A stretch of 33,416 bases of DNA from Candidatus Paenibacillus intestinavium (GCA_019113605.1 DXHF01000155.1:1-33416), one strand, 5' to 3'. Shown: positions 9,610 to 19,344, numbered from the stretch's first letter. Notes: generated from the sequence alone by a model not told the origin. A program made the numbers and translations.

Positions 9610-11381
9610 TCCTTATCATGTAACTTATTCGATTCAAATGGAGCAGACATCAGAAATGGTAATATAATTTTTATTATAGTCCCTTGCTGGGGAGTAACGA
9701 TTTCAAGCTGACCTTGCTCCTTAAACAATAATCGCAATCTTTCCTTAATATTATTAAGGCCTATTCCTGGACGCATTCTTGGTTTAATAGATTTTTGCAA
9801 ATCAATACCAGAACCGTTGTCTTCTACCTCAATAATAAGAAGCTGCTCTTTTTGAAATATTCGAATATGAATAAAGCCACCTGTATCCATATCTCCAATA
9901 CCATGTTGAATTGCATTTTCAACAAGTGGCTGCAGGCTTAGCTTAGGTAATAAGGCATACTCTAAACTTTTATCATAAAAATATTCAATTCTAAATTTAT
10001 TATTGTAACGGAAATTCTGGATGTAAAGATATGCATTGACTAGCTCTATCTCTTCCTTTAAATGAATGAGATCAATTTCAGAATTTAAGCCCGACTCCAA
10101 CAATTTTCCAAGGGACATCGAAATCGTCGAAATTTCCTCCTGACCATTTCTTAAAGCAATCCATTTCATCGTGTTAAGCGTATTTAGTAGAAAATGAGGA
10201 TTGAGCTGAGTCAGCAGCATCTGAAAATGCAGCACATCCCTTTGCTTTTCTTCTTCTTTCAGCTTCACTACCATCACATCCAAATCGTCTAGCATTTTAT
10301 TGAAAGTAGTAGCTAAATCCAAAATTTCACCTTTAAATGATTTCTCATATAAACGTTGTTGAAATCTATTACGTACTACATCTCGCATTTTGCGCTGTAG
10401 CTGGTTTAATGGTCTTAAAAAAGTATGCACAACCAAAAACGTTATCCCCGAAAACGCTATAATTAAAATAAAAAACAAAAAATAGTATTGTTTCTTTAAT
10501 TCATTAATTTCACTGAAAAGAATAGTTAGCGATACACGATTAACAATATATCCATCCAATGTATCCATATACATATAATTAATAAAGCTATTTGAATTCT
10601 TATCAGTGAAATATCCTGACTCATCGCTAGCTATAATCATACTAGTTACTTCCTCGGAAATAATATCACCTTTTCTAGAACCCGCTATCGTATCCCCGTT
10701 CGACATTATCATAAAATAATCCTGTTCGTCCATCTGATCTCGTAACGTAGTCTGAAACCAGTGACCATAATCAATACTCACCCTTGATAAACCAAAGGCC
10801 ATCTGTGATTTCTCCATTATTGAATAAAGAGAAAGCAAATAATTACTTGACGATAAATCTCTTGAAATATCGTTCGGATCATCCGTAATCCATAGATATC
10901 GGAGCCTCTCTTCTTGTACCCTTTGAAAATTAGTATCCTGAAGAAGCTCTTTATAGTTAAGAGCCCGCTTAGGGGCATAAGAAGTGTACACATTCCCGGA
11001 GAAATCAAGAATAGTATAATAAACAAACGGATTATATAAAAAGAAACTATTATTCATACTTTTGAATCGTTCTTCCATTGCAGCCTTATTGCTTAAAATC
11101 GTTCCCTTTTCGGGAAACTGTACAATTTGTTGAATCGTTGCGTCCTGTTCAAAATAGAGCTGGACTTTAAAGGCAATACTCATCTGATCTTGAAGTAGAT
11201 TGTATATGTTTTGCAATTGATTTCGGCTCTGTTCATTAATTTTCTGCTGAATTAGTGCCTCAATATTTCGGAAATTAACTATATTCATTATTGAAAATGG
11301 AATTATAATCAATACGAAAAATGTTAGGAAAAGCCGATACTTTAGCTGGTCTGGAACCATGTATTTTTTCAGCTTATTCAT
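9606..11381 (-). CDS. YesM-like sensor histidine kinase
   Basis: HAMP-like region, His_kinase motif LLTQLNPHFLLNTLNTMKWIA, HATPase N box PLVENAIQHGIG; stop/start overlap (ATGA) with the response regulator. Confidence 0.93.
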   Translation of the reverse strand: MNKLKKYMVPDQLKYRLFLTFFVLIIIPFSIMNIVNFRNIEALIQQKINEQSRNQLQNIYNLLQDQMSIAFKVQLYFEQDATIQQIVQFPEKGTILSNKAAMEERFKSMNNSFFLYNPFVYYTILDFSGNVYTSYAPKRALNYKELLQDTNFQRVQEERLRYLWITDDPNDISRDLSSSNYLLSLYSIMEKSQMAFGLSRVSIDYGHWFQTTLRDQMDEQDYFMIMSNGDTIAGSRKGDIISEEVTSMIIASDESGYFTDKNSNSFINYMYMDTLDGYIVNRVSLTILFSEINELKKQYYFLFFILIIAFSGITFLVVHTFLRPLNQLQRKMRDVVRNRFQQRLYEKSFKGEILDLATTFNKMLDDLDVMVVKLKEEEKQRDVLHFQMLLTQLNPHFLLNTLNTMKWIALRNGQEEISTISMSLGKLLESGLNSEIDLIHLKEEIELVNAYLYIQNFRYNNKFRIEYFYDKSLEYALLPKLSLQPLVENAIQHGIGDMDTGGFIHIRIFQKEQLLIIEVEDNGSGIDLQKSIKPRMRPGIGLNNIKERLRLLFKEQGQLEIVTPQQGTIIKIILPFLMSAPFESNKLHDKE

Positions 11382-11524
11382 GGGTGAGCTCCTTTATTAA
11401 TAAGTAACCGAAGTATAGCACCAGATAAGAGCCACTGAACCTAATCGGCTTGAATTGTGTAGATTTGTATAACTACCATGTGAAAAACGTAGTTTTGTTC
11501 TATCTCGCCTAGCATTGCTTGCAA

Positions 11525-11588
11525 ACACAAAACAAAGGCTGTCTAGCATATCATGCCATGTTACAATGACATGATATGCTAGACAGCC
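11525..11588 (-). terminator. Intrinsic terminator of the small ORF(s) upstream
   Basis: GGCTGTCTAGCATATCATG ... CATGATATGCTAGACAGCC, 19-bp perfect arms; T-rich TTTGTTTTGTGTTT on the minus strand. Confidence 0.75.
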
Positions 11589-11624
11589 CCACAACTGATT
11601 ACTTATTTTGAAGTTAATTTGTAA

Positions 11625-11813
11625 CTATTTGCGGCGTTGCTTGGAGAAACGGAAATACACGACAAATGCGGCGATGATCATCGCAAAGAAACCTATATTG
11701 CTTGCAGGTTCTTGCTCCATACCTAGTAACATGCAAATGTTGGTGACAAAGCTTTTCGTCAGTAGCGCAACCGCAATGAGTAATATCGGGCGCATCATAT
11801 TGTATTTCTTCAT
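11625..11813 (-). CDS. Small membrane protein (62 aa, ~2 TM)
   Basis: MKKYNMMRPILLIAVALLTKSFVTNICMLLGMEQEPASNIGFFAMIIAAFVVYFRFSKQRRK; TAGGAG upstream; strong terminator downstream. Confidence 0.55.
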   Translation of the reverse strand: MKKYNMMRPILLIAVALLTKSFVTNICMLLGMEQEPASNIGFFAMIIAAFVVYFRFSKQRRK

Positions 11814-11816
11814 GAA

Positions 11817-11978
11817 TTATAGCACTCCTACCTCAAATGAAATCAGACTGCCCGTTCCTCCTTCCCCTGACGCGCTCCGCGCATAGTCCATGGAGACAAC
11901 CTCAACATACTTTAAGGAAACGGATTCCGCTAGTCTTCCATTTAGTATAACAGAAACTATAAGAAAATGATTTTTCAT
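11817..11978 (-). CDS. Possible 53-aa ORF immediately upstream of the 62-aa ORF
   Basis: MKNHFLIVSVILNGRLAESVSLKYVEVVSMDYARSASGEGGTGSLISFEVGVL*; stop 3 nt before the next ATG. RBS poorly placed; below the track length cutoff. Confidence 0.25.
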   Translation of the reverse strand: MKNHFLIVSVILNGRLAESVSLKYVEVVSMDYARSASGEGGTGSLISFEVGVL

Positions 11979-12206
11979 AAAAAAAACTTTACTCTCCCCT
12001 GGGAACAGACCAAAGGTTATTGAAGTAGTTCGTTATTGGACATGGACCCTACAATCGAATCCCCTGAGACACGTCATCGATATAGTCAATAGGAAGATAG
12101 TAAACCGCAATATATTAAACTATAAACATTCTTAGCACGCTTTTCAGATTGAAAATAGTTTATTATTCTCTTTCATCTTTTTGATAGCTGGGTACTATCA
12201 TCAACC

Positions 12207-12899
12207 TCAAAGGCAGCTATTTCCTTGGAAAGTTTGTACAAAAACACCATCTCCCTCCTGCCATTCGGCTATAAACACGTCCTTATAATTTGAAATACGT
12301 TGCGAATCGAGTTGTTTCTTTAACCAAGATTCATTAAAGCCCAGATTTTTTATTTCATCCCATAACACTTCTCCATCACGAATAAGAGTAACAGGAACAT
12401 AAGCAGGCTTTCCTAATAGATTGAAATCCTCTAGCGTAGTCTTTTGATATTGTGGCTTCTTTAAAACGCTAATTGAACCGTTCGCTTCAAGGTAGCAAAA
12501 AGCAACTTCACGAATCGAAAACGTTTCACTCTGCCGAAGTAAACTTTGCAATTGGTTGATATTCATCCGATGCTTTCTCAACTCTTCCCGATTGACCACT
12601 CCGTTTGCAATGAGCGCTGCGGGTTTCCCTTCCACGATGCCCCTAAACCAGAGAGATTTTTGACCGAAATATTCTACTACGAGCAATAACAGCCCCCATA
12701 AGCACATGGAATAAACAATAGTAGCTAATTCAATATTGGGGTCATATAATCCATTTCCAAGTATTTCTCCTAACACAATAGCTGTAATAAATGTGAACGG
12801 TGTAATTTGATTAATGATTTTTCTGCCAATTACTTTAACAACTATGAACAACGTAAAAAATCCTACTGTAAGTTCAATTGTTAATTGCATTAACTTCAT
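12207..12899 (-). CDS. DUF421 (YetF-like) membrane protein
   Basis: 230 aa; N-terminal TM segments with VVKVIGRKIINQITPFTFITAIVLGEILGN, then YetF-like soluble domain (GKPAALIANGVVNREELRKHRMNINQL). Confidence 0.88.
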   Translation of the reverse strand: MKLMQLTIELTVGFFTLFIVVKVIGRKIINQITPFTFITAIVLGEILGNGLYDPNIELATIVYSMCLWGLLLLVVEYFGQKSLWFRGIVEGKPAALIANGVVNREELRKHRMNINQLQSLLRQSETFSIREVAFCYLEANGSISVLKKPQYQKTTLEDFNLLGKPAYVPVTLIRDGEVLWDEIKNLGFNESWLKKQLDSQRISNYKDVFIAEWQEGDGVFVQTFQGNSCL

Positions 12900-12979
12900 T
12901 ATTTATGCTCCAATCAGATTGTGGATAGTTGGACTAATTATCTTATTATTTCCAATAGATGAGCAATTAAGTCTCAAAA

Positions 12980-13030
12980 AACAAAAAAAAGCAAATGAAG
13001 ATGAACGTTATCTCCATTTGCTTTTACTTT
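12980..13030 (-). terminator. Intrinsic terminator of the lipoprotein gene
   Basis: AAAAGCAAATG..AGAT-GAACGTT-ATCT..CATTTGCTTTT; minus-strand T-tract TTTTTTTTGTTTTTT. Confidence 0.8.
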
Positions 13031-13122
13031 TTAGTGACGTGTTAGACAGCACTAAATAGAGGCTATTATTTAATTTATATCATTCTAATAGGGGATCTCA
13101 AATCAAGTCAAGAGGTCAGCGA

Positions 13123-13644
13123 TTAATTTACTGCTTTGAAACTGTTAGTCAGATTGATATATTCGTCTTTATTTGCATCCCAGTTGCTCTTAAGCGTCCA
13201 AGCCATCAATTGACCATAATGTGTAGGTGTTTCGATAATTGTAACTAAATAAACAATATTTAAGTTGTCTACAGTACCTTCAAGCGTATATTGATGCGCC
13301 TTATTACCATTAATCGTAACTTCTTTTACATCTCCCTGGCTAGGATTTTCCAAAGAAGAAAGGAATGGTTCAGTAACTATATCATAATATTGTTGTAGTG
13401 AAAAATCATTAAAATCCTCTTTGGATTCAAGTAGTGTCATGAAATATTTTTCTTTTGAAGGAACATAGATTTGAATATCTCCATCTGGATGAAGCGAGCC
13501 TTTTGCATCTTTCCAACTATTAGAGACACTTACTTGATACTTATCATCCAAACTCTTAAAATCTATTACTTTGTCTCCCCCACCACATGCTGCAAGGATT
13601 GTAACCATAGAAATAGCTAATACAAATAATAATATCTTTTTCAT
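13123..13644 (-). CDS. Hypothetical lipoprotein
   Basis: 173 aa; signal peptide plus lipobox ILAACGGG. Confidence 0.75.
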   Translation of the reverse strand: MKKILLFVLAISMVTILAACGGGDKVIDFKSLDDKYQVSVSNSWKDAKGSLHPDGDIQIYVPSKEKYFMTLLESKEDFNDFSLQQYYDIVTEPFLSSLENPSQGDVKEVTINGNKAHQYTLEGTVDNLNIVYLVTIIETPTHYGQLMAWTLKSNWDANKDEYINLTNSFKAVN

Positions 13645-13835
13645 TGTTAGATGTTTCTCTCCCTTTGATTCATTATGAAGCTTCTGTCGCTGCTATTATC
13701 CGAATATTTCCGAATTGAATAACTTTATGAGTAAACATCCCTAATAAACAATAGCCACCTACTATATTAAGCTATTCAACATACAATTTCCACATTTTCG
13801 GAAAATCATTAATCTCATTCCCCTTTAATCGTGAG

Positions 13836-14876
13836 CTAATTCAGCTTATGACCGCAATTAGGACAGAAGTTAGCACCTTCGTTCTTTGTACCGCAGTTCG
13901 GGCAGAAGTTATGTTTCAAGCTGCCTTGAGAAGCATCTGGTGGCACTTGTGCTGGTTCCGAAGCTTTCGGAGCTGAAGGCTGCTGATTGGAACTTTGGTT
14001 CTGATTGGAGTTTATATTTTTCATCATTTCATTAGCCATATTCATTCCCATCATCATGCCTGCCATATCCGATGCCGCACCGCCGCCTTGGACATTGCCC
14101 GATGCAATCCCGTCTGTCATACTAACCTGTTGATACTTTTGCAAATTACCGATCATTTCATGAGAAGCTGTCTTCGTAATCATATCTTGGATTTCTTTCG
14201 GATAATTGAAGCTCATCACTTGAAATCCAGTAATCGTCATCCCATTATCCATCACTTCCATGTCCAGGTCCTCGCGAATACCTCTGGCGATATCAGAAGC
14301 ATTTGCCTGCAGATTGAACATATCCTTCCCTTCTCTGCTGATCCATTTCATAAGTAGTTGATCTAGCACCGAAGTAATTCGAAGTTTAACATCCTCCACA
14401 AGATAGCTGTTTTTAATACCTGCAATTTTATCAATAAGTGTCACATAGTCATTGACCTTAAAATTAAACGTACCATTGGCACGAATCGGCATGCCTCCTG
14501 GAAGCTGCGGTGTCGGGATAAGAACCGGATTTTGAGTCCCCCATTTGACGGTGAATTCCTTTGTGTTAACGAACAACACTTCCACACGCATTCCGCTATT
14601 AAAACCGAACTTGAAACCTTTCAAAGTAGATAAGAAAGGAATAATATCAGAATCAATATTATAATCCCCCTCATCCTCAAACAAGCCCTCTATCTTGCCG
14701 TTATTAATAAATATCGCATCTTGACCTGAGCGAATAATGAGTTTACTTCCCTTCTTAATCTCACGATTGCTCCACTTCCAAAAAATCATATCATCTCTAA
14801 ACTCTTCCCATTCCACCACATTAGAAAATTGATTTTTGAAAAATACCATACCTATAGCCCTCCTCAAACTTTTCAT
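13836..14876 (-). CDS. ydjI: SPFH-domain protein with C-terminal zinc ribbons (YdjI-like)
   Basis: 346 aa; 'virion core'-type SPFH fold sequence; C-terminus FCPNCGTKNEGANFCPNCGHKL; last gene of a pspA-ydjGHI-like order. Confidence 0.85.
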   Translation of the reverse strand: MKSLRRAIGMVFFKNQFSNVVEWEEFRDDMIFWKWSNREIKKGSKLIIRSGQDAIFINNGKIEGLFEDEGDYNIDSDIIPFLSTLKGFKFGFNSGMRVEVLFVNTKEFTVKWGTQNPVLIPTPQLPGGMPIRANGTFNFKVNDYVTLIDKIAGIKNSYLVEDVKLRITSVLDQLLMKWISREGKDMFNLQANASDIARGIREDLDMEVMDNGMTITGFQVMSFNYPKEIQDMITKTASHEMIGNLQKYQQVSMTDGIASGNVQGGGAASDMAGMMMGMNMANEMMKNINSNQNQSSNQQPSAPKASEPAQVPPDASQGSLKHNFCPNCGTKNEGANFCPNCGHKLN

Positions 14877-14891
14877 ATTCTTTCAATACAA

Positions 14892-15686
14892 TTAAAACTT
14901 TCCTCTGCTTCCACTATGTGAATGGCCACCGCCCGTAAAGCCACCTCCACCGCCTCCACCACCACCACTACTGTTGTTCTTCTCGATTTTAGTTTTAATT
15001 ACAGTGGTTCGAATGTATTGATCCTTGCGATCCAAAATCCCTGATGTACCTGCATCTTCGTAAGTGGTCCGATTTACCGTTACTCGACCTCCAGAGTTGT
15101 AAGCCATAATACTAACGACAATCGCTCCAATTACTGCAGCTGCTCCTAACTGGAACCAGATATTAAATAAAATATTATCAGGGTTCACGCCAGGCTTGAA
15201 GCTCATATATCGATGTACTGTCGCAATATACTTTTCAAATCCGTCCGCATATGCGCCATCCGATAAATAAGGAGTAATCTTATTACGTATTTTATCCAAT
15301 CTTTTATTATCCAAATATTGCTCTGCTTTATAGAAGCCAGCTAAATATATATCCCGATTCCTCATATCCATCGTCAATATTACAGCGTTCCCATGAGGTT
15401 TATCGTACCCTGGTCCGTAATCATCATAGAAATTCTCGGTCATTTTTACGACATCTATGTTATCGGAATTGGCTGTCGTTAAAATAATAATGTCTGTTGC
15501 TCGTTCACCTCCCAATTCATTTGCAAGCTTATTCAGCGTATCATATTCTTCTTGACTAAGCAGCTCGGCTTCATCAAAGATTAAGATTTTACTTTCCGCT
15601 GATTCTGCCATCACTGTATTGACAGGTCCTACAAGCATCATAACTATGAAGAACAGAAGGATAAAAATTGTATGATGCTTCTTCAT
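14892..15686 (-). CDS. ydjH: TPM-domain protein (YdjH-like), Gly-rich C-terminus
   Basis: Signal peptide MKKHHTIFILLFFIVMMLVGPVNTVMA; TPM-like domain; SSGGGGGGGGGFTGGGHSHSGSRGKF tail. Start reassigned from 15761 to 15686, based on GGGGGGAGG RBS and ATGA overlap with ydjG. Confidence 0.85.
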   Translation of the reverse strand: MKKHHTIFILLFFIVMMLVGPVNTVMAESAESKILIFDEAELLSQEEYDTLNKLANELGGERATDIIILTTANSDNIDVVKMTENFYDDYGPGYDKPHGNAVILTMDMRNRDIYLAGFYKAEQYLDNKRLDKIRNKITPYLSDGAYADGFEKYIATVHRYMSFKPGVNPDNILFNIWFQLGAAAVIGAIVVSIMAYNSGGRVTVNRTTYEDAGTSGILDRKDQYIRTTVIKTKIEKNNSSGGGGGGGGGFTGGGHSHSGSRGKF

Positions 15687-16714
15687 AGGAATCCTCCCCC
15701 CATCATCCATGAAATGCATTTTAATGACAATAAAGAGATACCGAAAATTCCTGCGAACCATGCAAAAACCTTTGCCTTGCTAATTGGAGGCTTGCCTACT
15801 ACTTTGCCCGTCTGACCATTCATAGCAAAAGTATACTCTAATTTATTGAAGTCGTAGTGAACGACCCACACTGGAAGCAAACAATAGTCTGCATTAGTAA
15901 ATGTGTTATTAATATTTTTATTACTGAAATTAACAGTAGCATAACCTGCCACAGATGATGAAATGGATGCTTCGATATATTGCTTAATTTTATCGTTTGC
16001 TCGAGGAAGCAGCTGACCGTCATCATAACTATATTTCTCTGCAATATAACCAGCTAGATATGGTGTTTTGAAACCCTTCAGCTGTTGGTAAGGAAATGGC
16101 TCCAGCTTATCCATCAATTGATCATTCATTTTCTCCGATGCATCTACGGGCACCATCTTATAATTCAAGCGAAGCTTACGGTAAATATCAAAGTGCTGCG
16201 TTTCCGTATAACGATAATCACCGCTTACATAGGTTCTTACTTTGGTTGCACGGCCTTGTGCCTCGACTAGATTATGTAGCTCATAGAGCCAGAAAGGCAC
16301 ATATAATCCGGTAATTCCTTTAATACGATCCGCTGTAACAAATCCTTTAGGAGTGAGTAAACCCCTTTTGCACCATTTCTGAAAAGCCTTCATTGCTTCC
16401 TCTTTACTAATAGCGAACGGAATGACCATTGCAGGCGCCAGCTTACCTGTTAGCCTATCTCCCAAAACAACAGCGGAGCCGCAAAAGCTACATACGGTAG
16501 CAGCAGTTTCCGATTCAGTCATAATAACTGCACCACAGCTATTACAATGATACTCGTTAGCTTCATTCTCAGAAAATGCATCCTTTTTAAGGGGATCTGG
16601 AATTTGCTCAATATCTTCTTTTCTTCCACAACTGCTACAAGACAACGATCCAGTTGCACTATCAAAGCTCATCCCATTGCCGCAGCTTGGGCATTTATAA
16701 TCAACTACTTGCAT
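15683..16714 (-). CDS. ydjG: YdjG-like zinc-ribbon membrane protein
   Basis: 343 aa; YKCPSCGNGMSFDSATGSLSCSSCGRKE and YHCNSCGAVIMTESETAATVCSFCGS; C-terminal TM. Confidence 0.85.
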   Translation of the reverse strand: MQVVDYKCPSCGNGMSFDSATGSLSCSSCGRKEDIEQIPDPLKKDAFSENEANEYHCNSCGAVIMTESETAATVCSFCGSAVVLGDRLTGKLAPAMVIPFAISKEEAMKAFQKWCKRGLLTPKGFVTADRIKGITGLYVPFWLYELHNLVEAQGRATKVRTYVSGDYRYTETQHFDIYRKLRLNYKMVPVDASEKMNDQLMDKLEPFPYQQLKGFKTPYLAGYIAEKYSYDDGQLLPRANDKIKQYIEASISSSVAGYATVNFSNKNINNTFTNADYCLLPVWVVHYDFNKLEYTFAMNGQTGKVVGKPPISKAKVFAWFAGIFGISLLSLKCISWMMGGGFL

Positions 16715-16742
16715 CTGCTCACCTCAATAGCTAAAGAAATTA

Positions 16743-17405
16743 TTATTGCTTATTCTCATGTTTTTCTTTCAATGCAGCTAACTCATCTTTGACACTTGTA
16801 GAGCTATCCGCTTGCGAGTCCAAATCCTTCTCGAATTGTGCGAATCGTCGGTCCAGATCATCGTTCTGATCATCTGACTGCAGCTCAGCAAGGGCTGCAG
16901 CTTTATCCACAGAAAAATTCACCTTTTCCTCCATTGCTTCGAATGAAGAATTATATTTGGATTGAGCAGCAACGGCCTGCTTCCCTTTCAACTCATTATA
17001 GCTTGCTTCCAGTTGACCTATATCAGATACAAGCTTATCCTGCATTTGCTTCATACATTCTGCGTTTTTCGAAGCTTGCTCGTATGCCAATTGTAGCTCA
17101 TCTAACCGCTCAGCACGCTTTTCTTTTTTCTCCAAAAATTTTAGTGCATCGCCCTCGTTACCCGCTTCAACGGATTTTTCTGCATATCGTTGCAGCTTCC
17201 TAATATCTGCATTACACTCATCAAGTAAAGTTTTAGATCTTCGCTCATTCAAAGCTACCGCTGCCGTTTCTGCCTTCACTGCCCCTAGATCTTGATTAGC
17301 CTTTCGCATATATTCCTCAATGACCTTCATTGGATCCTCTGCTCGATCCATTAATGAATGGATGTTAGCCTTCATAATATCATTAAATCTTGATAAAATG
17401 CCCAT
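16743..17405 (-). CDS. pspA: PspA/IM30 family protein
   Basis: 220 aa coiled-coil; MGILSRFNDIMKANIHSLMDRAEDPMKVIEEYMRKANQDLGAVK; RBS AAGGAGGG. Confidence 0.95.
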   Translation of the reverse strand: MGILSRFNDIMKANIHSLMDRAEDPMKVIEEYMRKANQDLGAVKAETAAVALNERRSKTLLDECNADIRKLQRYAEKSVEAGNEGDALKFLEKKEKRAERLDELQLAYEQASKNAECMKQMQDKLVSDIGQLEASYNELKGKQAVAAQSKYNSSFEAMEEKVNFSVDKAAALAELQSDDQNDDLDRRFAQFEKDLDSQADSSTSVKDELAALKEKHENKQ

Positions 17406-17484
17406 ATTAACTGCCCTCCTTATACTTTTAACCTAGTCTAATCATATATTACTTTATATTTGTGGAAAAGGATTCATATTCTTG

Positions 17485-17523
17485 AAACGAAAAGAACACT
17501 CATCACTTTTACTGAGTGTTCTT
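17485..17523 (-). terminator. Terminator separating the 'sensor' gene from pspA
   Basis: AAGAACACTCA-10nt-TGAGTGTTCTT, minus-strand TTTTCGTTTC following. Confidence 0.65.
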
Positions 17524-17555
17524 CACTAATTTACATTTCAAAACAAAGAGTAATT

Positions 17556-18341
17556 CTAAAGCTCTCTATAGGCTGGCTGCATCATCCCTTGAGGGACTTG
17601 ATCCTCGGGAAAATCATAATATGGCGACTGAACCGCTACTTCAGATTGCATTGGCGTCTCTGTTTCTTGATATGGCTCATCTACATACATAATTCTACGT
17701 TGAATTTGCATAAGCCCGTTCACGATACGTAGCGCGATCCAGAAGAGTACTAGACCAAAGCCTACATACAGCATATATTGCTGATTTAACGTCCAATCGA
17801 TATGGAAATAACTGAACAAGCTATGTTCCAAAATATCAACCTGGATTTCATTCATCAAAATGATATGCACAGCTGGCAATGTAATAAATCCAAGTGCTAG
17901 TGAAATTACCGTAACCATAATAACAAAAAATACGATGCTTGTTACAAATCTTAGTAGCACGAGTAGCAGATTGCGAATAAATAACTTACCGTCAAAACCT
18001 CTCACCATTTGCATAAACCAATTCTGCCTTGCTTCAGACTGCTCATTATTAGTATATGGAACAGTAGGATTCGGTAAAGCCAAAATTTGTCGTATCATAT
18101 TTTGTTCAAAATTCACTATCCCATTTAACAGCTTTGCTACCCCAAAAAACAGCGGTATTCCGATAAATATTGGAGTAAGACCGATTGATAAAACAATTCC
18201 TGTTATCGCTATTGTAAAGTAGATAATCCCTAAGGGGAGAGACAGCAAAAAATAGAGAATCGTTGCATAAGTTTTTGGATTAAAAAGCACCCAGTTCACT
18301 TTACCTGTAGACGTTTTGTCAGTCGCTTCAATTGCCTTCAT
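17556..18341 (-). CDS. Stand-alone putative sensor-domain membrane protein
   Basis: 261 aa; four-TM pattern similar to the 'putative sensor' domain (PF13796) usually fused to actinobacterial kinases; no kinase domain. Confidence 0.6.
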   Translation of the reverse strand: MKAIEATDKTSTGKVNWVLFNPKTYATILYFLLSLPLGIIYFTIAITGIVLSIGLTPIFIGIPLFFGVAKLLNGIVNFEQNMIRQILALPNPTVPYTNNEQSEARQNWFMQMVRGFDGKLFIRNLLLVLLRFVTSIVFFVIMVTVISLALGFITLPAVHIILMNEIQVDILEHSLFSYFHIDWTLNQQYMLYVGFGLVLFWIALRIVNGLMQIQRRIMYVDEPYQETETPMQSEVAVQSPYYDFPEDQVPQGMMQPAYREL

Positions 18342-18471
18342 CTTCGTACACTTCCTTCAGTTTCATAAGCTCACGCTCTAAGTTATAAATCCATTATAGC
18401 TTCATAATTTGCGTGATATAACCGACCTAGGAAGTGTTTGAGCCTAGTCTTTAGACTAGGGTTTGTCTAGT

Positions 18472-19344
18472 TCATACTAACTTATTCAATAAATGCTTCA
18501 ATTTTTCTGGGTTCCTAACAAAATACAGGTTGCGAATCGAACTCCTCTCGACATGCATAAGCACAACGGTCTCAATACCCACGTTTGTTCGGACGACAAC
18601 TCCTGTTTGGCCATTTATTTCTCTTATAGCGACTTGTATACTTCCCTCTTCAAATAGCGTCTTACGAACGAGGCCGAGAAGAAAGCGAGTGACGAGGTCA
18701 CGCGATTCAATAGGATGGACAGCGGCGACTGCTTTGCCTCCCCCATCGGAAACTAGCACAACATCTTCTGCGAGCATCGATACAACCGTATTTATGTTGT
18801 CTTGTTCGAGAGCTATAATGAATTGACGGACCCATTCCTCGCTTGCTGCTTCAACATGAATCTGCTCTTCGGTAGTAATTCCAATTTTCCCCTTTGCACG
18901 GCTTAGAACCTTACGGCAATTGACTTCGCTTTTGCCAATAATCTCTGCAATATCGCAGTATTCAAAACCGAATGCCTCCCTCAGCACAAAAACCGCCCGT
19001 TCCAAAGGAGATAACCTTTCAAGTAGCACAAGCATCGAATAAAATAATAACTCTTTACGTACAACGAATTCAAAGGATTCATCATTCGAAGTGAATATCG
19101 GTTCAGGAAGCCATTCTCCGAAATATCGTTCCCGCTTTTTACGTGCGGATTTGAGGAAATCCAAACAGCGATTCGTTGTCATTTTGCACAAATATGCTTT
19201 TGGCTCAACCAGAAGCTCAAGATCTACGTCACATATCTTCAGAAAGACGTCATGGACAATATCCTCCGCATCGGTGGACGATCCAGTCAGTTGGTAAGCA
19301 AGCGTATACAGCAAGCCTTTATACTGCTCATATAACTCTTGCAT
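18472..19344 (-). CDS. ECF41-type RNA polymerase sigma factor with C-terminal SnoaL-like domain
   Basis: Sigma2/sigma4 regions plus ECF41 hallmark motifs WLPEP, DGGGK and NPEKL. Start at MQELYEQY favoured by AGAAAGGAAGTG RBS. Confidence 0.9.
   Translation of the reverse strand: MQELYEQYKGLLYTLAYQLTGSSTDAEDIVHDVFLKICDVDLELLVEPKAYLCKMTTNRCLDFLKSARKKRERYFGEWLPEPIFTSNDESFEFVVRKELLFYSMLVLLERLSPLERAVFVLREAFGFEYCDIAEIIGKSEVNCRKVLSRAKGKIGITTEEQIHVEAASEEWVRQFIIALEQDNINTVVSMLAEDVVLVSDGGGKAVAAVHPIESRDLVTRFLLGLVRKTLFEEGSIQVAIREINGQTGVVVRTNVGIETVVLMHVERSSIRNLYFVRNPEKLKHLLNKLV

Noticed and set aside
11397-11594. Minus-strand 65-aa ORF
   Set aside because: Overlies the long terminator hairpin of the small-ORF unit; composition looks non-coding.
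13995-14357. Plus-strand 120-aa ORF (and similar ones at 16838-17203, 17860-18222, 19411-19745)
   Set aside because: Fully antisense to well-supported minus-strand genes (ydjI, pspA, sensor protein, oxidoreductase); His- or Cys-rich, low-complexity translations typical of shadow ORFs, with no RBS support.
14960-14972. CCACC repeats in ydjH as a microsatellite of interest
   Set aside because: Encodes the poly-Gly tail (SSGGGGGGGGGFTGGG) typical of TPM/YgcG-like proteins.
18341-18375. TGAAAC...CGA on the minus strand upstream of the sensor gene as a sigma-W promoter
   Set aside because: Spacing is about 13 nt rather than 16-17, and transcription would start inside the start codon region.
18443-18460. 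CCTAGTCTTTAGACTAGG palindrome after the ECF41 gene
   Set aside because: May be a weak terminator, but there is no T-tract and no clear partner; not called as a feature.
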